The notes under the pieces: generated by a model
Database searches by the model: none
What the model was told of the DNA's origin: nothing
The model's input: the letters and a program-made list of their open reading frames with translations, nothing else
IMG/VR virus record: IMGVR_UViG_3300030389_001015
Span: 1 to 24,500 of that record
From: a virus
Reading direction: 5' to 3' (one strand)
DNA: 24,500 bases
Shown: positions 6,291 to 14,651 of the stretch, piece after piece
Layout: each line of letters begins with the position of its first letter
Position numbering within the stretch: position 1 is the first letter of the stretch
Made by a program: the position numbers and the translations under genes

Positions 6291-7593
6291 AGCAGAGTTT
6301 ACACCAAAACAAAGCAAAGCAATAAAATATTTATTTGATAATGAAACAAGTGAGTTATTATTTGGTGGTGGTGCTGGTGGTGGTAAATCATATATTGGTT
6401 GTGCATGGATAATATATAGTTGTATTAAGTATAAAGGTATTAGGTGTTTAATTGGTCGTAGCAAACTTGATACACTTAAAAAAACTACATTAGCTACATT
6501 TTGGCAATGTTGTGCAGAGTGGGGTTTAAAAGCAAATAAAGATTATACATTTAATGGCTCTACTAACATAATAACATTTTACAATGGCTCAGAGGTTATT
6601 CTTAAAGATTTGTTCAGTTACCCTAGTGATCCTAATTTTGATAGTTTGGGTTCTTTGGAACTTACTCTTGCTTTTATTGATGAGTGTAACCAGGTTACGC
6701 AAAAAGCTAAAGCAATACTATCATCAAGGATAAGGTACAAATTAGATGAGTTAAATTTAATACCTAAATTGTTTATGAGTTGCAACCCTGCAAAAAACTG
6801 GGTGTATAATGAGTTTTACTTACCTAACAAAAAAGGTGTATTACCTAAGTATAGAAAGTTTATACAAGCACTAGCAAGTGATAATGTACATATATCTAAA
6901 CACTATAAAGAGCAACTATTAAAACTTGATGAGATAAGTAAACAAAGGTTACTATATGGTAACTGGGAATATGATGATAGTGAAGATAAGCTAATAGAAT
7001 ATGATGCTATTTTAAATATGTATGATGCAGATAATATAGCAAGTGGCAATAAATATATTAGTTGTGATGTAGCCAGGTTTGGCAAAGATAAAACTGTAAT
7101 AATATATTGGAATGGTTTAAGAGCTGAACGTATAAAAGTATTTGATACAAACACAATTACACAAGTAGCAGATGAAATAAAAGAAATACAAAGATTAGAA
7201 AATGTACCTTTAAAAAACATTATTGTTGATGATGATGGTGTTGGTGGTGGTTGTCGTGATATACTAAGGTGTTTAGGGTTTGTAAATAATAGTAAAGCAT
7301 TAAATAATGAAAACTATCAAAACCTTAAAACACAATGTTACTACAAATTAGCAGATTATATAAATACTGGTAAAATATATGTAAACACAAAAGATACTAC
7401 AATAAAAGAAAATCTAACAAAAGAACTAGAACAAGTAAGGCGTGATAAAATAGATAAAGATACAAAACTAGCTATAGTTAGTAAAGAAAAAATAAAACAG
7501 CAATTAGGAAGATCACCTGATTATAGTGATGCACTAATGATGCGTATGTATTATGAATTAAAAGCTAATGTTGGTAAATACTATATATATTAG
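6280..7593 (+). CDS. terL: Terminase large subunit (DNA-packaging ATPase and nuclease)
   Basis: A 437-residue protein with a full set of terminase motifs. Walker A is GGGAGGGKS (29-37), Walker B is LAFIDE (130-135), and the coupling motif is SCNP (167-170). The C-terminal RNase-H-fold nuclease shows acidic residues in SCDVARFGKD (Asp263), IIVDDDGVGGG (Asp317-319) and DYSDALMM (Asp414/Asp417). It powers packaging of phage DNA into proheads and cuts concatemers. Length is normal for the family. It overlaps TerS by 11 nt and is followed by a terminator-like hairpin, so it ends its operon. Confidence 0.96.
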   Translation: MKIEAEFTPKQSKAIKYLFDNETSELLFGGGAGGGKSYIGCAWIIYSCIKYKGIRCLIGRSKLDTLKKTTLATFWQCCAEWGLKANKDYTFNGSTNIITFYNGSEVILKDLFSYPSDPNFDSLGSLELTLAFIDECNQVTQKAKAILSSRIRYKLDELNLIPKLFMSCNPAKNWVYNEFYLPNKKGVLPKYRKFIQALASDNVHISKHYKEQLLKLDEISKQRLLYGNWEYDDSEDKLIEYDAILNMYDADNIASGNKYISCDVARFGKDKTVIIYWNGLRAERIKVFDTNTITQVADEIKEIQRLENVPLKNIIVDDDGVGGGCRDILRCLGFVNNSKALNNENYQNLKTQCYYKLADYINTGKIYVNTKDTTIKENLTKELEQVRRDKIDKDTKLAIVSKEKIKQQLGRSPDYSDALMMRMYYELKANVGKYYIY

Positions 7594-7594
7594 C

Positions 7595-7631
7595 AAGAGG
7601 GGTAACAAAAACAAATAAAAATACCCCTCTT
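7595..7631 (+). terminator. Terminator-like hairpin after the large terminase gene
   Basis: A perfect 10-bp inverted repeat AAGAGGGGTA (7595-7604) and TACCCCTCTT (7622-7631) encloses a 17-nt A-rich loop, starting one base after the TerL stop. There is no long T-run behind it, so it may be a weak terminator or an RNA-stability hairpin. It lies just before the promoter candidate at 7665. Confidence 0.65.
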
Positions 7632-7664
7632 AACTAATTCTAAAAACGCACCAAAAATAAACAA

Positions 7665-7676
7665 TTTATATTTACT
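7665..7676 (+). promoter_or_regulatory. Candidate phage late promoter (copy b), tail operon
   Basis: TTTATATTTACT sits in the 101-nt gap between the terminase and tail operons, after a hairpin and 18 nt before an ATG (7695). Its core TATATTTA resembles the host -7 box TAnnTTTG with the last G replaced by A. The following stretch, AATAAATAACTATA, is closely matched downstream of copy c, supporting a conserved element. Confidence 0.5.
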
Positions 7677-7694
7677 AATAAATAACTATACAAA

Positions 7695-8342
7695 ATGTTA
7701 TTAACACTAAACAATAAAGAATATACAATACCTAGCAAATGGTCGCAAGTAACTATAAGTAGTTACCAAAAATTTATGCTTAATTATGATGATAAGCAAG
7801 ATGACTATACAAAGACATTAAACACTATAAGTGCTTTTATAGGTGTGCCTTTTGCAGATTTAGAAAAATGTAAAAAATCAGATATAGATAAGGTAGATGA
7901 GGTTTTAGCAAAATTGTTACAAGATAAAACAAATGAAGAGTTAAACCTGGTTTTTATTATAAATGACAAAGAGTATGGCTTTCACCCTAATTTACAAGAA
8001 TTAACATTTGCAGAGTTTGTAGATTTAGATAATTATTTAAAAGAGCCTATAAAGAATTTACATTTAGTAATGGGTGTTTTATATAGAGAAATAGTAAAAA
8101 AGAAAAAAGATAAATACACAATAGTAGATTATGATAGTACACAATGTATTAAAAATGCAAAGCTATTTAAAGACAATTTAAGTGTATCTACTGTACAAGG
8201 TGCATCAACTTTTTTTTTGACTATAGGCAAGGAATTGCAGAAGAGTTTGCAATTATCTTCAAACAAACAACAAAACAAGATGAAGAAAATATACAAACAA
8301 AAGAAGAGCAATTTGGTAACAAGTGGGGTTGGTATAGTGTAA
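7695..8342 (+). CDS. Tail-assembly-chaperone-like protein, short (unshifted) form
   Basis: Zero-frame translation gives 215 residues. Residues 1-174 look like a real conserved protein: an N-terminal beta-hairpin (MLLTLNNKEYTIPSKWSQVT) and a helical body. After the nine-T run at 8210-8218 the frame becomes Lys/Gln/Ser-rich and looks like non-coding shadow (KELQKSLQLSSNKQQNKMKK). If the frameshift is programmed, this is the shorter, probably more abundant product, like lambda gpG. If the T-run is a sequencing or assembly error, this form does not exist. It is the first gene of the tail operon. Confidence 0.55.
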   Translation: MLLTLNNKEYTIPSKWSQVTISSYQKFMLNYDDKQDDYTKTLNTISAFIGVPFADLEKCKKSDIDKVDEVLAKLLQDKTNEELNLVFIINDKEYGFHPNLQELTFAEFVDLDNYLKEPIKNLHLVMGVLYREIVKKKKDKYTIVDYDSTQCIKNAKLFKDNLSVSTVQGASTFFLTIGKELQKSLQLSSNKQQNKMKKIYKQKKSNLVTSGVGIV

Positions 8343-8458
8343 TATATAATTTAAGTAATGGTGATATAACAAAAATTAATAACATACTAGAATTAAATGC
8401 AAAAGAAATATTTACTTTTTTGTGTTATTCTAAAGATTTAGATACTATTAAAAAATGA
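7695..8458 (+). CDS. Tail-assembly-chaperone-like protein, -1 frameshifted full form
   Basis: A -1 shift on the T-run joins residues 1-174 of the zero frame to an 80-codon extension (8216-8455, stop TGA 8456-8458), giving about 254 residues. The extension is convincing protein: DYRQGIAEEFAIIFK, EEQFGNKWGWYSVIYNLSNG and 'D-I-T-K-I-N-N-I-L-E-L-N-A-K-E-I-F-T-F-L-C-Y-S-K-D', a C-terminus I associate with phage tail chaperone-like proteins. Its TGA overlaps the next ATG in ATGA, like neighbouring genes, which strongly supports this frame as coding. Lambda-type gpG/gpGT chaperones use the same -1 mechanism. Here the tape measure gene is about 6 kb downstream rather than adjacent, so the chaperone role is inferred. 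Confidence 0.68.
8210..8254 (+). promoter_or_regulatory. Putative -1 frameshift site with downstream stem
   Basis: Nine T at 8210-8218 followed by G give the slippery heptamers T TTT TTT and T TTT TTG in the zero frame, both allowing re-pairing at -1. Fourteen bases downstream, AATTGCA (8233-8239) and TGCAATT (8248-8254) can pair as a 7-bp stem with an 8-nt loop, a possible stimulator. A length error in the homopolymer would mimic this. Confidence 0.55.
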
Positions 8459-8946
8459 GTTTTGGAGAGTTTAAAAATCAAGTAGGCATACAACAAAAAA
8501 ATGTTACATTAAGTAATATTATAAAGCTATATGAAGATATAGCAGATGCAAATGAATATATACAAGATGCTACATTTGGTGATATATTTGAAATAGATTT
8601 AAAAGAAACTAATTACGCATTATCACATTTAAGCATAGAAAGTGCAAGATTTACAAACCATGAATTATCATATAGTTTAAGTTTATATGTAATGGATTTA
8701 GTAAGTACAGATGAGGGTAATGAAAATGATGTACTTAGTGATACACTACAAGTAATAGGTGATTTTATTAGTCAATTTAAACATAGTACATCATTTGGTG
8801 ATATGGAAAATGACTTTAGATTTAGTGATGATGTAGCTTGTACACCATTTACAGAAAGGTTTGATAATGATGTAACTGGTTGGAGAGCAGATTTGGAGGT
8901 AGTAGTATCATTTAACGCAAGTGCGTGTACAACAGATACAATGTAA
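8455..8946 (+). CDS. Conserved phage tail/neck protein (tail-completion-like)
   Basis: A 163-residue protein with a helical N-terminus and beta-rich body. It contains a hydrophobic stretch around YSLSLYVMDLV (73-83), an acidic 'NDVLSDTLQVIGDFISQF' helix, and PFTERFDNDVTGW (131-143) leading to a beta-strand. I associate this arrangement with an uncharacterised virion gene of Bacteroidota phages, plausibly a tail terminator or completion protein. It overlaps the frameshifted chaperone frame by 4 nt and is followed by a 21-nt AT-rich gap. The structural role rests mostly on context. Confidence 0.6.
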   Translation: MSFGEFKNQVGIQQKNVTLSNIIKLYEDIADANEYIQDATFGDIFEIDLKETNYALSHLSIESARFTNHELSYSLSLYVMDLVSTDEGNENDVLSDTLQVIGDFISQFKHSTSFGDMENDFRFSDDVACTPFTERFDNDVTGWRADLEVVVSFNASACTTDTM

Positions 8947-8967
8947 ATAATATAATAAATAAATAAT

Positions 8968-9423
8968 ATGGCAACAACAGTAACAACGGCAACATTAAAG
9001 GTAGACATTACAGAAACAATAACTTTAAATGGCACTACTTATGATAAAACAACAACACAAAGTATAACTGGTATAGCACAATATACATCAAGAGTATATC
9101 AATTAAAAGCAAGTACAACACATACTGTAGTAGAATTTGCATCAGACCCTAGCAATAATGTATTTGATAGTGATGATTTTAAATATATGCGTATTACTAA
9201 CTTAGATGATACTAATGCAGTTAATTTAACATTTGCTACAGAAAGCAACGTAGGTTGTGCATTTCAATTAGATGCAGGTGAAAGTTTTGTAATAAGTGCA
9301 TTAACAGTTGATAGTAACACAAGTGGTGGTGCAATAACAACATTAGGGCATACAATATCTGATTTGTTCATTAGAACTGGTGCAAGTGAAACAGATGTAG
9401 AAATAGTAGTAGCAACAGCATAA
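8968..9423 (+). CDS. Beta-rich virion protein, function unknown
   Basis: A 151-residue protein dominated by Thr, Asn, Asp and short beta-strands, with no signal peptide or membrane segment. The middle (KYMRITNLDDTNAVNLTFAT, then FQLDAGESFVISALTV) resembles jelly-roll or Ig-like phage decoration proteins. The N-terminus is Thr-rich. It ends in TAATG, overlapping the next start by one base. Alternatives are a tail tube or head-decoration protein; its place in the tail module slightly favours a tail role. Confidence 0.55.
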   Translation: MATTVTTATLKVDITETITLNGTTYDKTTTQSITGIAQYTSRVYQLKASTTHTVVEFASDPSNNVFDSDDFKYMRITNLDDTNAVNLTFATESNVGCAFQLDAGESFVISALTVDSNTSGGAITTLGHTISDLFIRTGASETDVEIVVATA

Positions 9424-9953
9424 TGACAAAACTTAAATTAAAATCTACTGAACGTGTTTTTAAAATGTTTGCTGATAAGGTTATAAACCAGTCAATACGC
9501 AATTTAAAAAATCAAGATCACATAGATACTGGCAAACTAGCACAAGATTTAAGTTATGATTTAAAAGTACATAAAAGCCTATCACTTGAATTAAACTTTA
9601 AAATGCCTTTATATGCTATGTTTCAAGATAAGGGTGTAAAAGGTAGTCAAAGTGGTAGAAGAGCATATAAATCACCATATAAGTTTAAAGGAAAAAACAT
9701 AAAAGAAGATGTTATAGAGGCATGGATAAAACGTAAAGGCATACAAGGTAGAGATAAAAAAGGTAGGTTTATAAAACGTGAAAGTTTAGCATATTTAATA
9801 GGTAGAAAAATAGCACTATTTGGTTTACCTGCTACAAGGTTTTTTAGTAATGCTTTTAGACAACATTATAGAAAGTTACCAAAAAATGTTATACAAGCAT
9901 ATGCACAAGATGTAAGAAAGTTTATAAAAGAAACAACACAAGATATAAAATAA
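9423..9953 (+). CDS. HK97-gp10-like head-tail/tail component
   Basis: A basic 176-residue protein with the signature of HK97 gp10-like proteins: HIDTGKLAQDLSYDL (33-47), YAMFQDKGVKGSQSG (64-78), a helix with IEAWIKRKG (98-106), and SLAYLIGRKIALFGLPATRF (121-140) followed by F-x-x-A-F. These proteins sit in the neck or tail terminator region of siphoviruses and connect tail to head. The length is somewhat above the family's usual 120-150. It overlaps both neighbours by one base. Confidence 0.75.
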   Translation: MTKLKLKSTERVFKMFADKVINQSIRNLKNQDHIDTGKLAQDLSYDLKVHKSLSLELNFKMPLYAMFQDKGVKGSQSGRRAYKSPYKFKGKNIKEDVIEAWIKRKGIQGRDKKGRFIKRESLAYLIGRKIALFGLPATRFFSNAFRQHYRKLPKNVIQAYAQDVRKFIKETTQDIK

Positions 9954-11329
9954 TGGCGGTACAATTTCATAAACAACCAAGTAAATTCCTAAACCCAGTA
10001 TATGATGATATTGTGTTTAGTGTAAAAAATGCAACACAAAGTGTATTTAATCATAAATTTGTGATAAAAGTATTTGTAAATACTAATGTATCACTTAGTA
10101 CATATGTAGAACAAGCAACATTAAAAGCAGTCGCAAATGATGTAGGTAAGGCACATTTTAACATATCTAATATTTTACAAGATTTTTGTGAAACTGATGT
10201 AGATGGTTATGCAGATGTTTCTCAGTTTAATAGTTCATCTTTTGATGGTGTACACGCACATACAGAGCAACACAATATACACGTAGTAGATGATTTTGCA
10301 CTAAATAAAAATAACCTAAAAAAATACTATGTAGTAGCTACAGAAGAGTTTAGCACAACTGCTACTGGTGAAATAATAGAACAAACAAACGTAGCAACAA
10401 GTGATAGAAAAATGATTTGGAACGCTACAAGACAATTAGAAGATGGTTTTGAAACATTTAATGCAGATACACTTTTATTAAGTGGTAGTGATTGTTTTTT
10501 TCTAAGTGGTTTACCATCAACTGTAAATAGAAAAATACAATTAACTGATTATCATACATTAGCTTTTTTTAGTGGTAAATTTGGTAGTACAAATGCACAA
10601 GAGAGTTTAGTAGATAAAATAAACTTTGAGTTTTTTGATGCTAGTGGTAGTACAATACAAACAGTACAAAAAACTAACAATGTAACAAATGGTGGTAATA
10701 TTGCAGGTACAACTTTAGATTTTACAAACCCTAATTTAACATTTACTGCATATGGTTTATTATACGTAGGTGTTGGTTTAAAAAACTTAAATAATGCAGG
10801 TGTTATACCATCTACTGCAAGTACAAAATATGAAGTTAAAGCATTAGATAGTACTGGTGCAGTTGTTAGTGATACATACACATTTGAAATACAAGATGCA
10901 GATTGTAAAGGTTTTGAAACTATTAGATTAGCATATTTAAATAGATTAGGTGCTTATGATTATTACAACTTTACTAAAAAAAGTACACGTACAACTGAAA
11001 TAGATAGATCAAATTTTAAACAACAATATGGCTCTTATAATACAGATAACTATTCACAAGGTACATATTTAGGTGGTAACACATCATTTAGAGTAAATGC
11101 AATAGAAACAATAGAGGCAAATACTGATTTTATAACTGAATCAGAGGCAACTACATTAGAAGAGTTGTTTACATCACCATTAGTTTATATGCAATTAGAT
11201 AATGGTGTTTTTGTTAAGGTTATGGTAAATGAAAAAAACTATGTTAAGCAAACAATAGTAAATGATAAGTTAATACAATACGTTATTGACATACAAAAAT
11301 CAAATGAAACTAGGATACAAAATATATGA
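9953..11329 (+). CDS. Large phage tail structural protein (458 residues)
   Basis: A beta-rich, Asn/Thr-rich soluble protein without signal peptide. The C-terminal third contains CKGFETIRLAYLNRLGAYDY, then YNFTKKSTRTTEIDR, a pattern I associate with Bacteroidota phage virion proteins ('C...R..YLNRLG.YD...F'). The N-terminal half (residues 1-150) looks like Ig-like beta-sandwich sequence. Its place between neck-like genes and the 809-residue baseplate-like protein suggests a distal-tail or baseplate component. It overlaps the next gene by 4 nt (ATGA). The exact function is unknown. Confidence 0.65.
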   Translation: MAVQFHKQPSKFLNPVYDDIVFSVKNATQSVFNHKFVIKVFVNTNVSLSTYVEQATLKAVANDVGKAHFNISNILQDFCETDVDGYADVSQFNSSSFDGVHAHTEQHNIHVVDDFALNKNNLKKYYVVATEEFSTTATGEIIEQTNVATSDRKMIWNATRQLEDGFETFNADTLLLSGSDCFFLSGLPSTVNRKIQLTDYHTLAFFSGKFGSTNAQESLVDKINFEFFDASGSTIQTVQKTNNVTNGGNIAGTTLDFTNPNLTFTAYGLLYVGVGLKNLNNAGVIPSTASTKYEVKALDSTGAVVSDTYTFEIQDADCKGFETIRLAYLNRLGAYDYYNFTKKSTRTTEIDRSNFKQQYGSYNTDNYSQGTYLGGNTSFRVNAIETIEANTDFITESEATTLEELFTSPLVYMQLDNGVFVKVMVNEKNYVKQTIVNDKLIQYVIDIQKSNETRIQNI

Positions 11330-13755
11330 TACGTTTACTAATATATACAAGAGAAACAATAGAACTTGATACTTATGGTGATGAAAATATTGCTATTACT
11401 TATAATATAGATGATATAACTAACGTAGAAAGCAAGTTTGGTAATTACTCTAAAACATTTGATTTACCTGCTACAAAAAATAACAATAAATTTTTTAAAC
11501 AACTATATGATTTACAGTCAGATGTATCACAATTTGATACATTAAAAGGTCATAAGTGTCAGTTGTATAGTAATGACATATCTATATTTGAAGGTTTATT
11601 ATACTTAAATGAAATTGTAAAAGTAAACTCTGAAACAAAATATAGAGTAAACTTAGTAGGTGAAACAATAAGATTTATAGATGCGTTAGGAGATGCAACA
11701 ATATCAGATTTAGATTTTGATGAAATGACACACGAATTTACATTAAGTAACGTAAACGCATCTGCAAGTAATGACCCTGCAATATCAATACCTACAATTA
11801 ACCCTACTGGTACAACGAAAGATATATATTATAGTTGGGTACAAAATGGTGGTATCATAGGTAATAGTAGTGGTGATATGACATCTTTTGTACCTGCTAT
11901 TAATGTACAACCTTTTATAAAATTAAAAAACATTGTAGACAAAATATTTGCTTTTGCTAATTTCACTTTAGAAAGTGATTTTCTTAATGATATTTTAGAA
12001 AAAATTTTTATGGATACTGGCTTAGATGATAGGCGTACACGTGCGGCTATTGGTAATGCGTATAGAAATATAAGTACAGATGCAAGTAATATTGTTTCTA
12101 CAGAAACTATTGACCATTTATTTTTAAGTGATGGTTTTGACCCATTTGGAAGTAATGCAAGTAATATAACTACAAATAATTTCACGTTTGATAATGTACA
12201 CACTATAACAACATCTTATACTGAAATACCTTTTAATGAAGAGCCTACTATAAACCCAATACCTAGTTCACAACCAGTAAATAATGTTGGTAATTCTATA
12301 ACTGGTACTAATACTGCTACATTAAATGCACCTGCCGTAGATATAACTTTTAATGTAAATATTGGTTTAAGAGTGTTTGCAACGCCAGGTATTGAGATAA
12401 CATTAATGGCTAGAGAAACAACATCAATAGGTGGCACAAATGATTTTATTTTAAACACAATAACCATACCTGACTTAGCAAATACAATTTTTAATGATAC
12501 TGGTGTACATTCTTCTGTAGATTTAGTATATCATAATTGCGTTGCATTACAACAAATAACTATAAGTGCAAATAGCACTATGAATTTTTTTATTAAAAAA
12601 AATCAAGGTAGTGCATTTATTAGTAGGTTTGAGCATAATTTTGGTTTTTCAAACCCCTCTATTTTAGGTGCTAATGGTGTATTTTTTGATGCACAACACC
12701 CTATTTTAAGTAATATAGTAAGGTTTTTTTATTCCGACGTACAACCAAATATATTAACAAAATCTAGTAGTAATATAATGAATCTACGACTAGGTACTGG
12801 TTTTTTTGGTATTACTGACCCTGCCGTACCTAATTTTAATTGGACACAATGTAATTTTTTACATATAAATTTTATTTCAGGTGTACCTAATGCTATGCAA
12901 GTTAGGTTACATGATAATCATGGTGACATCAAATTAGCAGATATAATAAAAGATTTGTTTAAAATGTTTAATCTTGTTTGTGAGCAAAAAGGACAAAAAT
13001 TAAAAATAGAGCCATTCAATGATTTTATGCAAACTGGTACAACTAAAGATTGGAGTAAAAAAATAGATAGCAAAGAAATAGTACAAAACTATGAGCAAGT
13101 GCCAAGTAAAATTACCTGGAAATATAATAATGACAAAGATGATGCACGTTTAACAAAATATTTTACAGAAACTGGGCAAGAGTATGGTAGTATGGTTGTG
13201 CAAATGCCAGTAGATTATGTAAAAGAGCAAGTTATTAAATTAGATGTGTTTAGTGCTATGGTATTTGAGCAAAATAGTACTGGTTTACGCTACCCAACTT
13301 GTTATGCTAATAATGATGGTACATATGAAAGGTTTAGCAACAACCCTAGATTAATATTTAAACAACCACATTCTATATCTGCTAATATAACTTCACAACA
13401 AACATCATTTAATCAAAGTTTTTATAGGGTTGGTAGTCATTTTGAAGATTACCCAGACCAAATGCACATAGGTTTAGATGATTTAAATTTTGGATATACA
13501 ACAAATTTATTTATTTCTACACAATTTAATCAAGGCAATAATTTATATCTAAAATACTGGTATGATTATATACAACAAAGATTTACAAATGACAGAGTAT
13601 TAGTAAAAGCAAAAGTATATTTAACAGAAACTGACATACAAAATTTTAGTTTTGCAGATACTATAATAATTGATAATCAAAATTATAACGTAGTTAAAAT
13701 AGAATATAATGCAGGTAAAAAAGGACTTGCAAAAATAGAAATGTTAAAAAAATAA
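11326..13755 (+). CDS. Large baseplate/tail protein (809 residues)
   Basis: The N-terminus is diagnostic of a tail-protein family seen in Bacteroidota phages: LDTYGDENIAITYNIDDITN, then FGNYSKTFDLPATKNNNKFF, an 'S-K-T-F-x-L-P-A-T-x-x-N' element, then CQLYSNDISIFEGLLYL (about 98-114). A beta-rich, Thr/Asn-rich middle follows, perhaps carrying a jelly-roll insertion, and a C-terminal part (about 530-809) with DIIKDLFKMFNLVCEQKGQK and YNVVKIEYNAGKKGLAKIEM. I read it as a baseplate hub or distal-tail protein. It overlaps neighbours by 4 and 1 nt. No enzymatic motif is seen. Confidence 0.7.
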   Translation: MIRLLIYTRETIELDTYGDENIAITYNIDDITNVESKFGNYSKTFDLPATKNNNKFFKQLYDLQSDVSQFDTLKGHKCQLYSNDISIFEGLLYLNEIVKVNSETKYRVNLVGETIRFIDALGDATISDLDFDEMTHEFTLSNVNASASNDPAISIPTINPTGTTKDIYYSWVQNGGIIGNSSGDMTSFVPAINVQPFIKLKNIVDKIFAFANFTLESDFLNDILEKIFMDTGLDDRRTRAAIGNAYRNISTDASNIVSTETIDHLFLSDGFDPFGSNASNITTNNFTFDNVHTITTSYTEIPFNEEPTINPIPSSQPVNNVGNSITGTNTATLNAPAVDITFNVNIGLRVFATPGIEITLMARETTSIGGTNDFILNTITIPDLANTIFNDTGVHSSVDLVYHNCVALQQITISANSTMNFFIKKNQGSAFISRFEHNFGFSNPSILGANGVFFDAQHPILSNIVRFFYSDVQPNILTKSSSNIMNLRLGTGFFGITDPAVPNFNWTQCNFLHINFISGVPNAMQVRLHDNHGDIKLADIIKDLFKMFNLVCEQKGQKLKIEPFNDFMQTGTTKDWSKKIDSKEIVQNYEQVPSKITWKYNNDKDDARLTKYFTETGQEYGSMVVQMPVDYVKEQVIKLDVFSAMVFEQNSTGLRYPTCYANNDGTYERFSNNPRLIFKQPHSISANITSQQTSFNQSFYRVGSHFEDYPDQMHIGLDDLNFGYTTNLFISTQFNQGNNLYLKYWYDYIQQRFTNDRVLVKAKVYLTETDIQNFSFADTIIIDNQNYNVVKIEYNAGKKGLAKIEMLKK

Positions 13756-14498
13756 TGGCTAAAAAAATATTCCAAATAAATAATAACTTAATAACTTTTG
13801 TAGGCACTAAAGGTGAAGAGGTAAATGGTAGTAGTGAAGATTGTAGGTTAGTAGGTGGTGTGTTTAATGGTACAAATTGTTTTATTGAAGATCATAAAGT
13901 TAACGAAAATTCTATAAATAATAGAAATATTGTAGGACAAAATAACACATTAAAAGAACAAGCATTAAACATATTTATAACTGGTAATAATAACCAAATA
14001 GATGAGGTAGATAGTACACACACTATAGGTGATTTAGCACACACAACAAGGTACAAAGAATTTAACCACGCAATAACAAGTAGTTTAGGAAGAACACAAA
14101 GAAGTGTTTTAATGTTTGAGGGGCGTACTACAGATGATACAGAAACAGAAATATTTATAGGTGGTGAAAGTAACAAAAGGTTTATAATAGATGAAACTAA
14201 AGAAAGTATAATAGCTTTAGAATGTTATATCTTAGCAAGGCGTATTGATAGTAGTGATGATGCTTGTATGGGTAAGTATCAACGTAATACATTTAGAGTA
14301 CACTCAGGCGTGTTAAGTAGAATAGGGCAAAATAATTTAACAAATCATAATCACGGCATTAATGGTTGGACAAATGATTTTACTGCAGTAAGTGATACAC
14401 CTGACTACATTAAAGTAACGTGTACTGGTGAATTAAGGGTAACTATTGACTGGAGTGTAATAGTTATGGTAAATGAATTAAAAACAAGTTTTATATAA
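13755..14498 (+). CDS. Tail fibre-like / receptor-contacting protein
   Basis: A 247-residue protein. After an N-terminal segment rich in Gly, Asn and Cys, residues about 55-85 have Asn-rich repeats (NIVGQNNTLKEQALNIFITG, then NNNQIDE) like the short beta-helix turns of phage fibres and tailspikes. The C-terminal 110 residues (TFRVHSGV, NHNHGINGW, then DYIKVTCTGELRVTIDWSV) resemble a trimeric fibre-tip or chaperone-like domain. The gene directly follows the baseplate protein by a 1-nt overlap, a common place for host-recognition proteins. It might alternatively be a baseplate-attached fibre adaptor. Confidence 0.6.
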   Translation: MAKKIFQINNNLITFVGTKGEEVNGSSEDCRLVGGVFNGTNCFIEDHKVNENSINNRNIVGQNNTLKEQALNIFITGNNNQIDEVDSTHTIGDLAHTTRYKEFNHAITSSLGRTQRSVLMFEGRTTDDTETEIFIGGESNKRFIIDETKESIIALECYILARRIDSSDDACMGKYQRNTFRVHSGVLSRIGQNNLTNHNHGINGWTNDFTAVSDTPDYIKVTCTGELRVTIDWSVIVMVNELKTSFI

Positions 14499-14651
14499 AT
14501 GAAAAATAATGAAAAATACCAACTATTAGGCACATACGTTTTGTCAGGTATGTTAGCATTTAAACAAATACTACCACATATAAGTAAAATAAAAGGAAAA
14601 AAACAACATAATAAAATATTAAAAGGCAAATGGCAAATAAAGAGCAAGTAA
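14499..14651 (+). CDS. Small basic protein, 50 residues
   Basis: The ATG at 14499 directly follows the fibre gene's stop, and the frame runs to TAA 14649-14651, overlapping the tape measure gene by 22 nt. The product has a mildly hydrophobic stretch (YQLLGTYVLSGMLAFKQIL) followed by a very basic tail (HISKIKGKKQHNKILKGKW). It might be membrane-associated or a small virion component. Tight packing into an otherwise empty 131-nt stretch supports it as a gene, but I recognise no family. Confidence 0.45.
   Translation: MKNNEKYQLLGTYVLSGMLAFKQILPHISKIKGKKQHNKILKGKWQIKSK

Noticed and set aside
8406-8417. AATATTTACTTT resembling the late promoter motif
   Set aside because: It is one base off the 12-mer, lies inside the -1 frame extension and encodes plausible protein there; the next gene overlaps the stop by 4 nt, so no promoter is needed.
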